Source of the DNA: Anaerolineales bacterium HSG24
Lineage (GTDB): Bacteria > Chloroflexota > Anaerolineae > 4572-78 > J111
Direction of reading: 5' to 3'
Assembly (NCBI GenBank): GCA_030377895.1
Contig: JAUCGB010000004.1
Location: forward strand, 1 to 64,000
Length of the DNA: 64,000 nt
A program made the position numbers and the translations under genes. The notes beneath the pieces were generated by a model. The model did no database searches. It was not told where the DNA came from and worked only from the letters and a program-made list of their open reading frames with translations. Positions 16,257 to 23,644 of this stretch are shown in pieces. Position 1 is the first letter of the stretch, and the number at the start of each line of letters is the position of its first letter.

Positions 16257-17264
16257 TTGTCAAACACAATTCATGATGTTGCAAGACAAGCGGGCGTAGG
16301 GATTGGAACTGTTTCGAGTGTACTCAACAATAGCCGTCCTGTTAGTCAAGCTACCCGCGAAAAGGTCTTAGCGGCCATTGACAAATTAGATTTTATCCCC
16401 AACAGTAGTGGTCGTCGTCTCTCGATGGGACGAACTGACAGCATTGCTGTCATTATCCCCTACTTTACTAGCGTCGCTCAAATAGAACGGTTGCGAGGTG
16501 TGATGTCAGTCATTGTAGAATCGGATTATGATATCAATCTATTTACGGTTGAGAATGCCCCGCAACGAGATAAAGTATTTCAAACTGTTCCCCGCCGTGG
16601 TCGTGTTGACGGCCTATTAATCTTTTCCCTCAACATGCGGGATAAAGACTTAAAACAAATTCAGCAAGGTAAAATTCCAACAGTGCTAGTTGAGTCGTTT
16701 CACCCAGAGTTGCCGAACATATATATTGATGATATTGCGGCCACTCGTAAAGCAGTAGAATACCTCGCTGATTTAGGGCATCAAAACATTGCTTATGTTG
16801 GTGATGTTTTGGAAGATCCGCTTGGCTCTAGCTTTAACCAAAATCGGTATCTTGGTTATTGTCAAGGCATGGAAAACAAGGGTTTACATGTTCACCCCTC
16901 ATTTTACCGAGTTGGGTGGCATCGTCGAGCTAAAGGCTACCAAGTTGGTATGAAACTACTCAAACAAACTAATAGGCCCACTGCTATCTTTGCCTTTTGT
17001 GACGAGTTAGCTTTGGGTGTTATCGAAGCCGCTCGTGAGTTAGAGATTAACGTCCCAAGTGATTTATCTGTTATTGGTTATGATGATATTGAACTAGCTC
17101 ATTTTGCCCAACTTACAACCGTCCGACAACACCTTTTTGAAACGGGCGTTCAGGGTGTAGAGCTACTCCTCAATACCATCGACACCCCCAACTATAACGC
17201 AGGTTCTATTCAATTAGAAACAAAACTAATCGTTCGTCAAACCACTGTCTCTCCCAACCAATAA
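16257..17264 (+). CDS. LacI-family transcriptional regulator
   Basis: A 335-residue repressor with an N-terminal HTH (TIHDVARQAGVGIGTVSSVL, residues 4-23, and the hinge VLAAIDKLDFIPNSSGRRLS). A periplasmic-binding-protein-like effector domain follows (VDGLLIFSL, YIDDIAATRKAVEYL, AIFAFCDELALGVI, SVIGYDDIELAHF). The start is TTG at 16257 with AAGGAA upstream. It should bind the GGAAACGCTTCC-type operators here and before the sugar ABC genes. The ligand is presumably a sugar, but it is not identifiable. Confidence 0.93.
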   Translation: MSNTIHDVARQAGVGIGTVSSVLNNSRPVSQATREKVLAAIDKLDFIPNSSGRRLSMGRTDSIAVIIPYFTSVAQIERLRGVMSVIVESDYDINLFTVENAPQRDKVFQTVPRRGRVDGLLIFSLNMRDKDLKQIQQGKIPTVLVESFHPELPNIYIDDIAATRKAVEYLADLGHQNIAYVGDVLEDPLGSSFNQNRYLGYCQGMENKGLHVHPSFYRVGWHRRAKGYQVGMKLLKQTNRPTAIFAFCDELALGVIEAARELEINVPSDLSVIGYDDIELAHFAQLTTVRQHLFETGVQGVELLLNTIDTPNYNAGSIQLETKLIVRQTTVSPNQ

Positions 17265-17279
17265 TAGTAAATTTATAGC

Positions 17280-17380
17280 TATAGATGTTCAGATAATGTT
17301 TTGCAGTTCAATACCCTAAAGGTTTCTAAAACCTTTAGGGTCTGTCCATCCGAGTGAAAATCTTTATCTGAAAGACTGTA
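17280..17380. mobile_element. Family C element, copy 2
   Basis: The ends TATAGATGTTCAGATA and TATCTGAAAGACTGTA are imperfect inverted repeats. The core hairpin (ACCCTAAAGGTTT/AAACCTTTAGGGT) differs in sequence from the core of the other copies. This suggests that only the ends are conserved. It lies between the regulator and the sugar operon. Confidence 0.7.
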
Positions 17381-17417
17381 ACCCAAAATTATAGATACAA
17401 AGAGGAATCGCGTATAG

Positions 17418-17475
17418 AGATTTCCGGTTGGGGTGTTTCAAAACAAATTTGTTGAAACACCTCACCCCGAAATCT
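17418..17475. repeat. Long inverted repeat hairpin
   Basis: AGATTTCCGGTTGGGGTGTT and its imperfect complement AACACCTCACCCCGAAATCT enclose a short loop. It is just upstream of the sugar operon promoters. It may be a further MITE-like unit or a terminator for the regulator gene. Confidence 0.5.
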
Positions 17476-17499
17476 ATTTAATGAAATTAAAATAGGGGG

Positions 17500-17549
17500 T
17501 TGACAAATAGTTTATTGTTTAGTATACTGGCGATACGGAAACGCTTCCG
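17500..17549 (+). promoter_or_regulatory. Sugar operon promoter 1 with operator
   Basis: TTGACA (17500-17505), a 17-base spacer, and TATACT (17523-17528), followed by the perfect palindrome CGGAAACGCTTCCG at 17536-17549. A repressor bound there would cover the start site. Confidence 0.85.
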
Positions 17550-17581
17550 AGAGGGAGGTTTTAGGACTACGAAATAAAGGG

Positions 17582-17637
17582 TTGACAAACTCTTGATAGT
17601 TTAGTATACTGCATCCGCTTGCACGGAAACGCTTTCG
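17582..17637 (+). promoter_or_regulatory. Sugar operon promoter 2 with operator
   Basis: TTGACA (17582-17587), a 17-base spacer, and TATACT (17605-17610), then CGGAAACGCTTTCG at 17624-17637. The unit repeats promoter 1 after 82 bases, so the binding-protein gene has two tandem, similarly controlled promoters. Confidence 0.85.
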
Positions 17638-17712
17638 TATAATTTTTCACTATTTAACTGTTAGAAGTTTAATTTTGTAATACCCTATTATGAGGAGATA
17701 AGGGATATAACT

Positions 17713-19041
17713 ATGAGAAAGAAAATTTTAATATTGTCTGTTTTACTGTTAGCTGTAATGATGGTTGCCGCTCAATGTGGTGGAGGTGAGGCTCCAACAC
17801 CAGAAAAAGAGGCTCCAGCACCCGCCGCCGAAGAAAAAACCGAGGAGAAAGCCCCGGCTGAGGAAGAAAAAGCTGAAGAAGCCGCTCCAGCCGCCGAGGA
17901 AATGACCATTACTGTTTGGACAAAAGAAGGCGAAGCAGATGGTGGCTTACCATTTCTTCAATCAATCGCCGATGCTTACACCGCAGAAAATCCAAATGTA
18001 ACCTTCGAGATTGTCAATAAAGATGTTGAAGTTCTCCGAGAAGATTTCCAAACAGCCGCCTTAGCCGGTAACTCACCTGACCTACTATTCACCGTCAGTG
18101 ACCATGCTGGCCCCTTCACAATTGCCGAGTTGATTCAGCCAGTCGAAGGGTTAGCCGATTTAGGCCAATATGTCGATAGTGCTGTGGCCGCAGTCAAGCT
18201 AGATGGCAAGATATGGGGTGTACCAGCCAGTAACGGTAACCACTTAATGTTGCTCTATAACAAAGACCTAGTTCCTGAGCCACCTGCTAATACTGATGAA
18301 CTGATTGCTATGGCCGCTGACCTCAAAGGCCAAGATATTATTCCGTTAGTTTTCAACCAAACTGAACCATTCTGGATGGTGCCTTGGTTAGGCGGTTTTG
18401 GTGGTTCCGTGTTTGCTGACGACGGTGTTACTCCAACTCTGAATACTCCCGAAATGGCCGCTACCCTGCAATTTATGCACGACATTAAATTTGCCGAAGA
18501 ACTGATCCCCGCAGAAAGTGACTATGATGGTTCTGATACCCTCTTCAAAGAAGGTAAAGCGGCTATGATTATTAACGGTGACTGGAGTGTTGGTGGTTAT
18601 ACCGATACCTTAGGCGACAAACTGGGTATCGCTCGAATTCCGCAAGTATCTGCCACAGGCAACTGGCCTGCTCCGTATACAGCCGGTACCTTCTTCTTGT
18701 TCCCAGCCGAACTGAGTGGTGCAAAACTAGATACCGCCAAAGATTTTGTTGGCTTTGTAACCAACGAAGAAAACCAAGTTAAAATGGTTGAAGAACTAAA
18801 CCGCTTACCAGCTCTAAAAGTAGCTCTGGATGATCCAGCCGTTACAGAAAATGACCTGTTAAAAGGTTCTGCCGACCAAATGGTTGTTGGTGTCCCAATG
18901 CCTACCGCATTAGAAATGCGCTGTAACTGGGACTCGATGAAACCAGAACTACTCGCCATTTTATCCGACACAAAAACTCCTGAAGATGCCGCCGCCGCCA
19001 TGCAAACAGCGGCAGACAACTGCCTCTTAACGCTCGAATAA
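17713..19041 (+). CDS. Sugar ABC transporter substrate-binding lipoprotein
   Basis: A 442-residue solute-binding protein of the MalE-like family 1. A signal peptide (KKILILSVLLLAVMMVAAQC) ends in a lipobox with Gln before the Cys, which is unusual. An acidic Ala/Pro/Glu linker (residues 28-65) precedes the binding domain starting at TITVWTKEGEADGGLPF. Further typical segments are LAGNSPDLLFTVSDHAGPF, WGVPASNGNHLMLLYNKDL, FKEGKAAMIINGDWSVGGY and FVGFVTNEENQ. The start follows GAGGAGATAAGG. It feeds the permeases at 19150-21113; no ATPase gene is in the cluster, so a shared MsmX-like ATPase is likely elsewhere. Confidence 0.93.
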   Translation: MRKKILILSVLLLAVMMVAAQCGGGEAPTPEKEAPAPAAEEKTEEKAPAEEEKAEEAAPAAEEMTITVWTKEGEADGGLPFLQSIADAYTAENPNVTFEIVNKDVEVLREDFQTAALAGNSPDLLFTVSDHAGPFTIAELIQPVEGLADLGQYVDSAVAAVKLDGKIWGVPASNGNHLMLLYNKDLVPEPPANTDELIAMAADLKGQDIIPLVFNQTEPFWMVPWLGGFGGSVFADDGVTPTLNTPEMAATLQFMHDIKFAEELIPAESDYDGSDTLFKEGKAAMIINGDWSVGGYTDTLGDKLGIARIPQVSATGNWPAPYTAGTFFLFPAELSGAKLDTAKDFVGFVTNEENQVKMVEELNRLPALKVALDDPAVTENDLLKGSADQMVVGVPMPTALEMRCNWDSMKPELLAILSDTKTPEDAAAAMQTAADNCLLTLE

Positions 19042-19049
19042 GCTCACTA

Positions 19050-19088
19050 AAAAGGCCAAGAACAGACAATCGTTCTTGGCCTTTTTTA
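19050..19088 (+). terminator. Attenuating terminator after the binding-protein gene
   Basis: AAAAGGCCAAGAAC (19050-19063) pairs with GTTCTTGGCCTTTT (19072-19085), followed by more Ts. Placed between the binding-protein and permease genes, it would make the binding protein more abundant than the permeases, a common arrangement. Confidence 0.8.
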
Positions 19089-19149
19089 TAAGATTGCAGT
19101 TCTTCAGACAAGCCAGTTTTTACTAAGTGTTCAGGAGAAGAATAAGTAA

Positions 19150-20217
19150 ATGGATAGTTTAACATTAGACGTTATTGTACGCAGTATCAGTGAAGTAGGT
19201 GGGACGGTTGCCTTCATTGTCGTAGGCTCAATTATTTTAGAACTCGTTTTGTTCCTTATCTTTAAGGTCATCTTAAAAAGCCCTCATACTTTACCCATTA
19301 TGTTGTTAGGCCCAGCCGCTTTTGGCATGATTGTTTTGATTATTTATCCACTGTTATGGGAGCTAAATCTCTCTTTTACCAACATGAGCTTACGTCGTTT
19401 CGGCGACAAAGCGCAATATACTTGGATAGCCTGTCAAGCTAAACCAGAAAACATTAACTTTTGGCTAACCGACTGTTTGTTCAAAAACTATGCCGATGTA
19501 TTCCGACTACCGGTATTGAAGCAGGTCTATTTTTTCCCAGTTTTTTTTCGGACAGTGTTATGGACCTTCATTAACATGGTATTCCATTTAGTGGGCGGCA
19601 TGATTTTTGCCATCTTACTCAACCAGCCCATTCGAGGCCGAGGGATATATCGAACATTCTTGATTTTACCGTGGGCTATTCCTCAAGTCATCGCCGTGTT
19701 AGCTTGGCGAGGAGAGTTCCATTTTGAGTATGGTTTCGTCAATCTTATACTCGTTCGCCTCGGACTAGAGCAAATTAACTGGATGACCGATCCATTCTGG
19801 AACTTTACGGCCATGTGTATCGTCAACATCTGGCTCGGTATTCCCTTTATGATGGTAATTTTGCTCGGAGGCTTGCAAAGTATCTCCAGTGACTACTATG
19901 AGGCGGCAGAAATCGACGGAGCGAGTGGCCTACAACAGTTTACCAACATCACCATTCCCTTATTACGCCCAGTGATGACCCCCGCCATTGTATTGGGCAC
20001 AATTTGGACATTTAATAACTTTAACGTGCCTTTCTTCATCAACCAATTTGAGCTAGAAACAAGTGATATACTGGTCACAGCCCTTTTCCGAGCGGCTTTC
20101 CAATATAACCGGTATGGTTTCTCAGCCGCATTTGCCTTTATCATTTTTATCATTTTATTACTCTACTCAATCTTTTATATCTGGATTAGCGACGGTCTTA
20201 AGGAGGTTTATGAATAA
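19150..20217 (+). CDS. Sugar ABC transporter permease, MalF type
   Basis: A 355-residue membrane protein. An N-terminal helix (VAFIVVGSIILELVLFLIF) is followed by a second (MLLGPAAFGMIVLIIYPLLW) and a loop of about 70 residues. The permease core with about five segments carries the cytoplasmic EAA loop EAAEIDGASGLQQFTNITIP, which contacts the ATPase. The ATG follows AGGAGAA. It overlaps the next gene by one base (TAATG), so MalF- and MalG-like subunits are made together. Confidence 0.93.
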   Translation: MDSLTLDVIVRSISEVGGTVAFIVVGSIILELVLFLIFKVILKSPHTLPIMLLGPAAFGMIVLIIYPLLWELNLSFTNMSLRRFGDKAQYTWIACQAKPENINFWLTDCLFKNYADVFRLPVLKQVYFFPVFFRTVLWTFINMVFHLVGGMIFAILLNQPIRGRGIYRTFLILPWAIPQVIAVLAWRGEFHFEYGFVNLILVRLGLEQINWMTDPFWNFTAMCIVNIWLGIPFMMVILLGGLQSISSDYYEAAEIDGASGLQQFTNITIPLLRPVMTPAIVLGTIWTFNNFNVPFFINQFELETSDILVTALFRAAFQYNRYGFSAAFAFIIFIILLLYSIFYIWISDGLKEVYE

Positions 20218-21113
20218 TGAGTGTCACCACCGATTCATCCAACAAGGATAATGCTTTTCAACGATTTTTTAGAGCAAAACGGGGACATAGCCCTTTTAAC
20301 AGAATGTTGATCCATCTCGCGCTCATCATTAGCTCAATTATTGCCATCTACCCTGTTCTGCGAGTATTAAGTGTTTCGCTCCGCCCCGGTGACCGTTTGC
20401 TGTCCACCTCTCTCGCTATCATTCCAAGCGATGCTACTCTCAACAACTATTTTGTAGTTGTTACTGAAAAGGATTTTATGTTGTGGCTCTGGAACAGTTT
20501 AGCCATTACTGTTTCTACCGCGATTGTCGGCGTGATTTTTTCATCCACTTCAGCCTATGCCTTTTCTCGGTGGCGGTTTCCCGGTCGTAACACTGGCATG
20601 CTCTTTTTATTAGCGACTCAAATGATTCCTGCCGCGATGTTGATGGTTCCAATCTACATTTTAGCGGTTAAGTTAGGTTTGTTAGGAACCTATCGAGGGT
20701 TAGTTATCGCCTACTCGGTTAGCTCCATTCCTTTTAGCGTTTGGATTTTGAAAGGATATTACGATACCATCCCCAGAGACTTGGAGGAAGCGGCTCTCAT
20801 TGATGGAGCCAATCGAATTGCCGCTTTTTATCGGATTATTCTACCATTATCCACACCCGCTTTATCTGTCGTCTTCCTGTTTAACTTTATGCAAGCATGG
20901 AACGACTATCTGTTGGCTCGGGTTCTCTTAGCCAACTCCACCGAAATCTGGACCTGGCCTTTAGGACTACAAGCCCTACAAGGCCAGTTCCAAACCGCTT
21001 GGGGGCAGTTCGCCGCCGCCTCTATTATGGTCATGATTCCGGTTGTTGCCTTGTTCCTTTACTCCTCAAAATATCTCATCTCTGGCCTAACCGCAGGTGG
21101 GGTAAAAGGATAA
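20217..21113 (+). CDS. Sugar ABC transporter permease, MalG type
   Basis: A 298-residue protein with six membrane segments, from IHLALIISSIIAIYPVLRVL to VMIPVVALFLYSSKYLISGL. The EAA loop is EEAALIDGANRIAAFYRIIL, and the C-terminus GLTAGGVKG is typical for MalG-like subunits. It pairs with the MalF-type protein encoded just upstream (one-base overlap). A broken second MalG-like tail lies at 22045-22295. Confidence 0.94.
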   Translation: MSVTTDSSNKDNAFQRFFRAKRGHSPFNRMLIHLALIISSIIAIYPVLRVLSVSLRPGDRLLSTSLAIIPSDATLNNYFVVVTEKDFMLWLWNSLAITVSTAIVGVIFSSTSAYAFSRWRFPGRNTGMLFLLATQMIPAAMLMVPIYILAVKLGLLGTYRGLVIAYSVSSIPFSVWILKGYYDTIPRDLEEAALIDGANRIAAFYRIILPLSTPALSVVFLFNFMQAWNDYLLARVLLANSTEIWTWPLGLQALQGQFQTAWGQFAAASIMVMIPVVALFLYSSKYLISGLTAGGVKG

Positions 21114-21131
21114 TATCGTTCATGCCTCCAT

Positions 21132-21309
21132 CTTACTGCCCGCCCGACAAAAATTTTTAGCCTAAACTAATTAACACAGAGGGACACGGAGATTTACGGA
21201 GTTTCTTAAAAAAGAGACTGGTTTTTTCCTCTGTGTATCTTTGTGTGTCTCCGTGAACCTCTGTGTTACCGTTTTTAGCCTTTCCTAAACCAATCTGTCG
21301 GGTAACAAG
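21132..21309. mobile_element. Family D element with 9-bp target duplication
   Basis: Inverted ends CTTACTGCCCGCCCGACA and TGTCGGGTAACAAG enclose the CACAGAG long hairpin. TGCCTCCAT repeats exactly at 21123-21131 and 21310-21318. It lies between the MalG-type permease and the DUF624-like gene. Confidence 0.9.
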
Positions 21310-21339
21310 TGCCTCCATAACAAACATGGGTAACGAGTA

Positions 21340-22044
21340 ATGCATTTTATGAATCCGTGGCTAATCCTTCGCAAAAGTTTTGATGATTTCAGAGAGGATA
21401 CCTTTTTTTTTGTTCTGTTTAACATGTTTTGGGTAACAGCCTCAATCCCCGGTTTTTTGTTACTAGGCTACGGCGCACTTATTCGGTTTTTACCGCTGGT
21501 AATCATCGGAACCATCGTTCTTATCCCCTGGCCCTTAGCCACCTTTTCTCTTTTCCATCTGGCCTACCGAGCGGCTCAAAAACAGCCCCTTTCTCTCAAC
21601 AGTTTTTTTACAACCGCTTGGCAACTCAAACAACCCGCCTTTATTTGGGGAGCAATCAATCTACTCGTTTTGGCAATTTTGTTAAGTAATATTCGTTTTT
21701 ACACTGGCTTAACCTCACCCCTAGCCCATACTCTAATAGGGACACTGCTTCGCTCTCTGTTTACGGTTCTATTATCGTTATGGATGTTATGGCAGCTATT
21801 CACTTTGGCTATATATCCCCGCCTCAAACAGCCGTCTTTTTTACTCGCGATTCGTAATGCGGGTGTTCTAATCCTAAAATTCCCCATTCCCACCCTTTTT
21901 GTAGCAATTGTATCTGGTTTACTCTTAATAAGTGGTACCCTTATCCCGCTCCTTGGCTTTTTGGTTAATATCTCCTTCATAACCCTCATTGTCAACCGAA
22001 CTGTAATTGAAATAAGGGACGAAGAAAATAGTTTGACAAGCTAA
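21340..22044 (+). CDS. DUF624-like (YesL-type) membrane protein
   Basis: A 234-residue protein with about five hydrophobic segments ([40 protein letters not shown], and others towards the C-terminus). The N-terminal block [20 protein letters not shown] and the helix [12 protein letters not shown] fit the DUF624/YesL family, which is often encoded beside carbohydrate ABC transporters. Its stop codon abuts a permease remnant. The exact biochemical role of the family is unknown. Confidence 0.75.
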   Translation: MHFMNPWLILRKSFDDFREDTFFFVLFNMFWVTASIPGFLLLGYGALIRFLPLVIIGTIVLIPWPLATFSLFHLAYRAAQKQPLSLNSFFTTAWQLKQPAFIWGAINLLVLAILLSNIRFYTGLTSPLAHTLIGTLLRSLFTVLLSLWMLWQLFTLAIYPRLKQPSFLLAIRNAGVLILKFPIPTLFVAIVSGLLLISGTLIPLLGFLVNISFITLIVNRTVIEIRDEENSLTS

Positions 22045-22295
22045 GTCACCACTGGGTTATTGGCCTTTATCGGAGCTTGGAACGAGTTCCTGTTCGCTAT
22101 GACCTTTACCCTCGACTTTCAATCTCGGACAGTACAGCCTGCCATCGCCTTCTTCTCTGGGCAGACGCGCGTGAAATTCCGTGGAACACCATCATGGCCG
22201 CGTCGGTTATCGTGACCATTCCGCTGATTCTCATGGTGCTGTTTTTCCAACGTCGTATTGTGGATGGCCTGACGGCTGGCGCGGTTAAAGGATAA
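22045..22295 (+). pseudogene. Remnant of a MalG-type sugar permease, frameshifted
   Basis: Directly after the stop at 22044 one frame reads [20 protein letters not shown] and on to IAFFSGQ. A second frame continues from about 22165 as [19 protein letters not shown] and ends [11 protein letters not shown]. Joined, they are the last 80 or so residues of a MalG-like permease, the part after the EAA loop. The first 200 residues are missing and a one-base shift lies near 22160-22172. The gene was probably a second permease whose 5' part was lost. Confidence 0.88.
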
Positions 22296-22336
22296 CCACC
22301 TCCTCTCCCCGCATATCGTGCATATCTCTGTAAAAA

Positions 22337-22370
22337 CAACAGGAGCCGCTAATTTAGCGGCTCCTGTTTA
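22337..22370 (+). terminator. Terminator-like hairpin after the sugar locus
   Basis: AACAGGAGCCGCTA and TAGCGGCTCCTGTT form a perfect 14-bp stem. The T run is short. It lies after the permease remnant, so it probably once ended the operon. Confidence 0.7.
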
Positions 22371-22404
22371 ATTCCATACTAGAATCTAACCAGAACCTAC
22401 TCAA

Positions 22405-22697
22405 CTCAGTACCCGACAGAAAAGTTATTCAAAACTAATTAGCACCTGAGTACAGGACAAAAAAAGATTGAACTTGTTACAGAAGAAAAAAGGGACACGG
22501 ATTAACACGGATACACACAGATAAGCCTAAAAAATCCGTGTTTATCAGCGTTTATCTGTGTCCTAACTGTTTTGTCCGGTACTTAGAATTAGCACAGAGG
22601 AACACAGAGTTTCACAGAGAAAAAGCGAATTATTTTTCCCTCTGTGCCCCTCTGTGCGTCTCTGTGAAACTCTGTGTTCCTGTTTTAGCCTTCCCTA
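22405..22697. mobile_element. Family D element with inserted family E, right end lost
   Basis: The left end is CTCAGTACCCGACAGAAAAG. The CACAGAG long hairpin (22590-22680) is present, but the TGTCGGGTA right terminus is missing and the element runs into the 3' end of the SanA-like gene. A 141-bp family E element interrupts it at 22446-22586. Confidence 0.75.
22446..22586. mobile_element. Family E element with 9-bp target duplication
   Basis: The ends CTGAGTACAGGACAAAA and TTTTGTCCGGTACTTAG are inverted repeats. The body is the common ACACGGATTAACACGG / CCGTGTTTATC hairpin. AATTAGCAC repeats exactly at 22437-22445 and 22587-22595. The ends resemble those of family D (CTNAGTACCCGACA), so both may use related transposases. 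Confidence 0.88.
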
Positions 22698-23342
22698 CTC
22701 AATCGAAATCGGATCACCAAGGACAGGGGCGGGCTGACGGCGAAGCACATCAACCAGAGCCAGCGACATAGCCGGAATCTCTCGGGTTTGTGACCACAGA
22801 ATCGACCCCCGATGATACTGTCGCAAATCAGCCGAAACGCCGACCACATTCAGCCCCAAGTTGCGACAGGTGAACAGAGCGCGTGGCAGATGAAAACCCT
22901 GCGTAATCAACACCGCGTCATTAAGCTGAAAAATCGACTTGGCCCGATAGCAGGTGTCGTAGGTGCGTCGTCCGGCATAATCGGGCTGAATATCCTCCGC
23001 CGGAACGCCATGCTGAATCGCATACTCAGCCATACGAGTCGGCTCGTCGTAATCCTCAAAACGATTATCCCCACTCATAATCAACTTCTCCACCTTACCC
23101 GTTTGATACAGTTGAATAGCCGTATCGACGCGGTCTTGAAGCATGGCACTCAGTCGCCCATCGGGATAGATGCGCGCCCCAAACACCACCGCCACCCGAT
23201 GTTCGGGCAAATCTGTTTGGCTATAGATGTAAGATTGATAGTATAAATCGGTTAATAATCGCCATAAAAACGGCAAACTGACCAGTAAAAGGGCAAACAA
23301 AACAGAACCCAGTAATAATTTTTTGATGCGAGATTTGAACAT
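22695..23342 (-). CDS. SanA/YdcF-like DUF218 protein
   Basis: A 215-residue protein with one N-terminal membrane helix ([20 protein letters not shown]) and a DUF218 domain facing outward. Characteristic segments are [53 protein letters not shown] and [15 protein letters not shown]. coli SanA is linked to the envelope barrier and vancomycin exclusion; the reaction is not known. The stop codon lies where the truncated family D element ends, so the last residues may derive from it. Confidence 0.85.
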   Translation of the reverse strand: MFKSRIKKLLLGSVLFALLLVSLPFLWRLLTDLYYQSYIYSQTDLPEHRVAVVFGARIYPDGRLSAMLQDRVDTAIQLYQTGKVEKLIMSGDNRFEDYDEPTRMAEYAIQHGVPAEDIQPDYAGRRTYDTCYRAKSIFQLNDAVLITQGFHLPRALFTCRNLGLNVVGVSADLRQYHRGSILWSQTREIPAMSLALVDVLRRQPAPVLGDPISIE

Positions 23343-23477
23343 AATTTTCTCCCTCAGATTGTCAACTTATCAGGTTGATGATATGCTTAGTTTACCTGTC
23401 CTAAGCCAAACAATCAACCCACAAGATTCCGACGATAATCCAACGGACAGTTTCTTCCATTCAATGTTAAGGTTTTT

Positions 23478-23535
23478 GCCACGAATTAGCACGAATCTTA
23501 TCAGAAAACTCGTGCTAATTCGTGTGATTCGTGGC
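23478..23535. repeat. Hairpin of the CACGAATTAGCACGAAT type
   Basis: GCCACGAATTAGCACGAAT and its complement ATTCGTGTGATTCGTGGC form a long imperfect stem. This is the same style as the family E core, without recognisable ends. The rest of the 23343-23644 gap holds a TATAAT box at 23609-23614 that may serve lon. Confidence 0.65.
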
Positions 23536-23644
23536 GAATTTTCCGTCATGATCATGAGCTTAATGGCATTGGTTTCTTTCATCTAACGCTAATCTAACAC
23601 TGTCGCGTTATAATCTATGATTACGATATAAGCAAGGAGGCATC

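Noticed and set aside
22694-22702. CCTACTCAA as a target duplication of the truncated family D element (also at 22396-22404)
   Set aside because: The right terminus is missing and part of the match belongs to the element itself, so the match may be chance.
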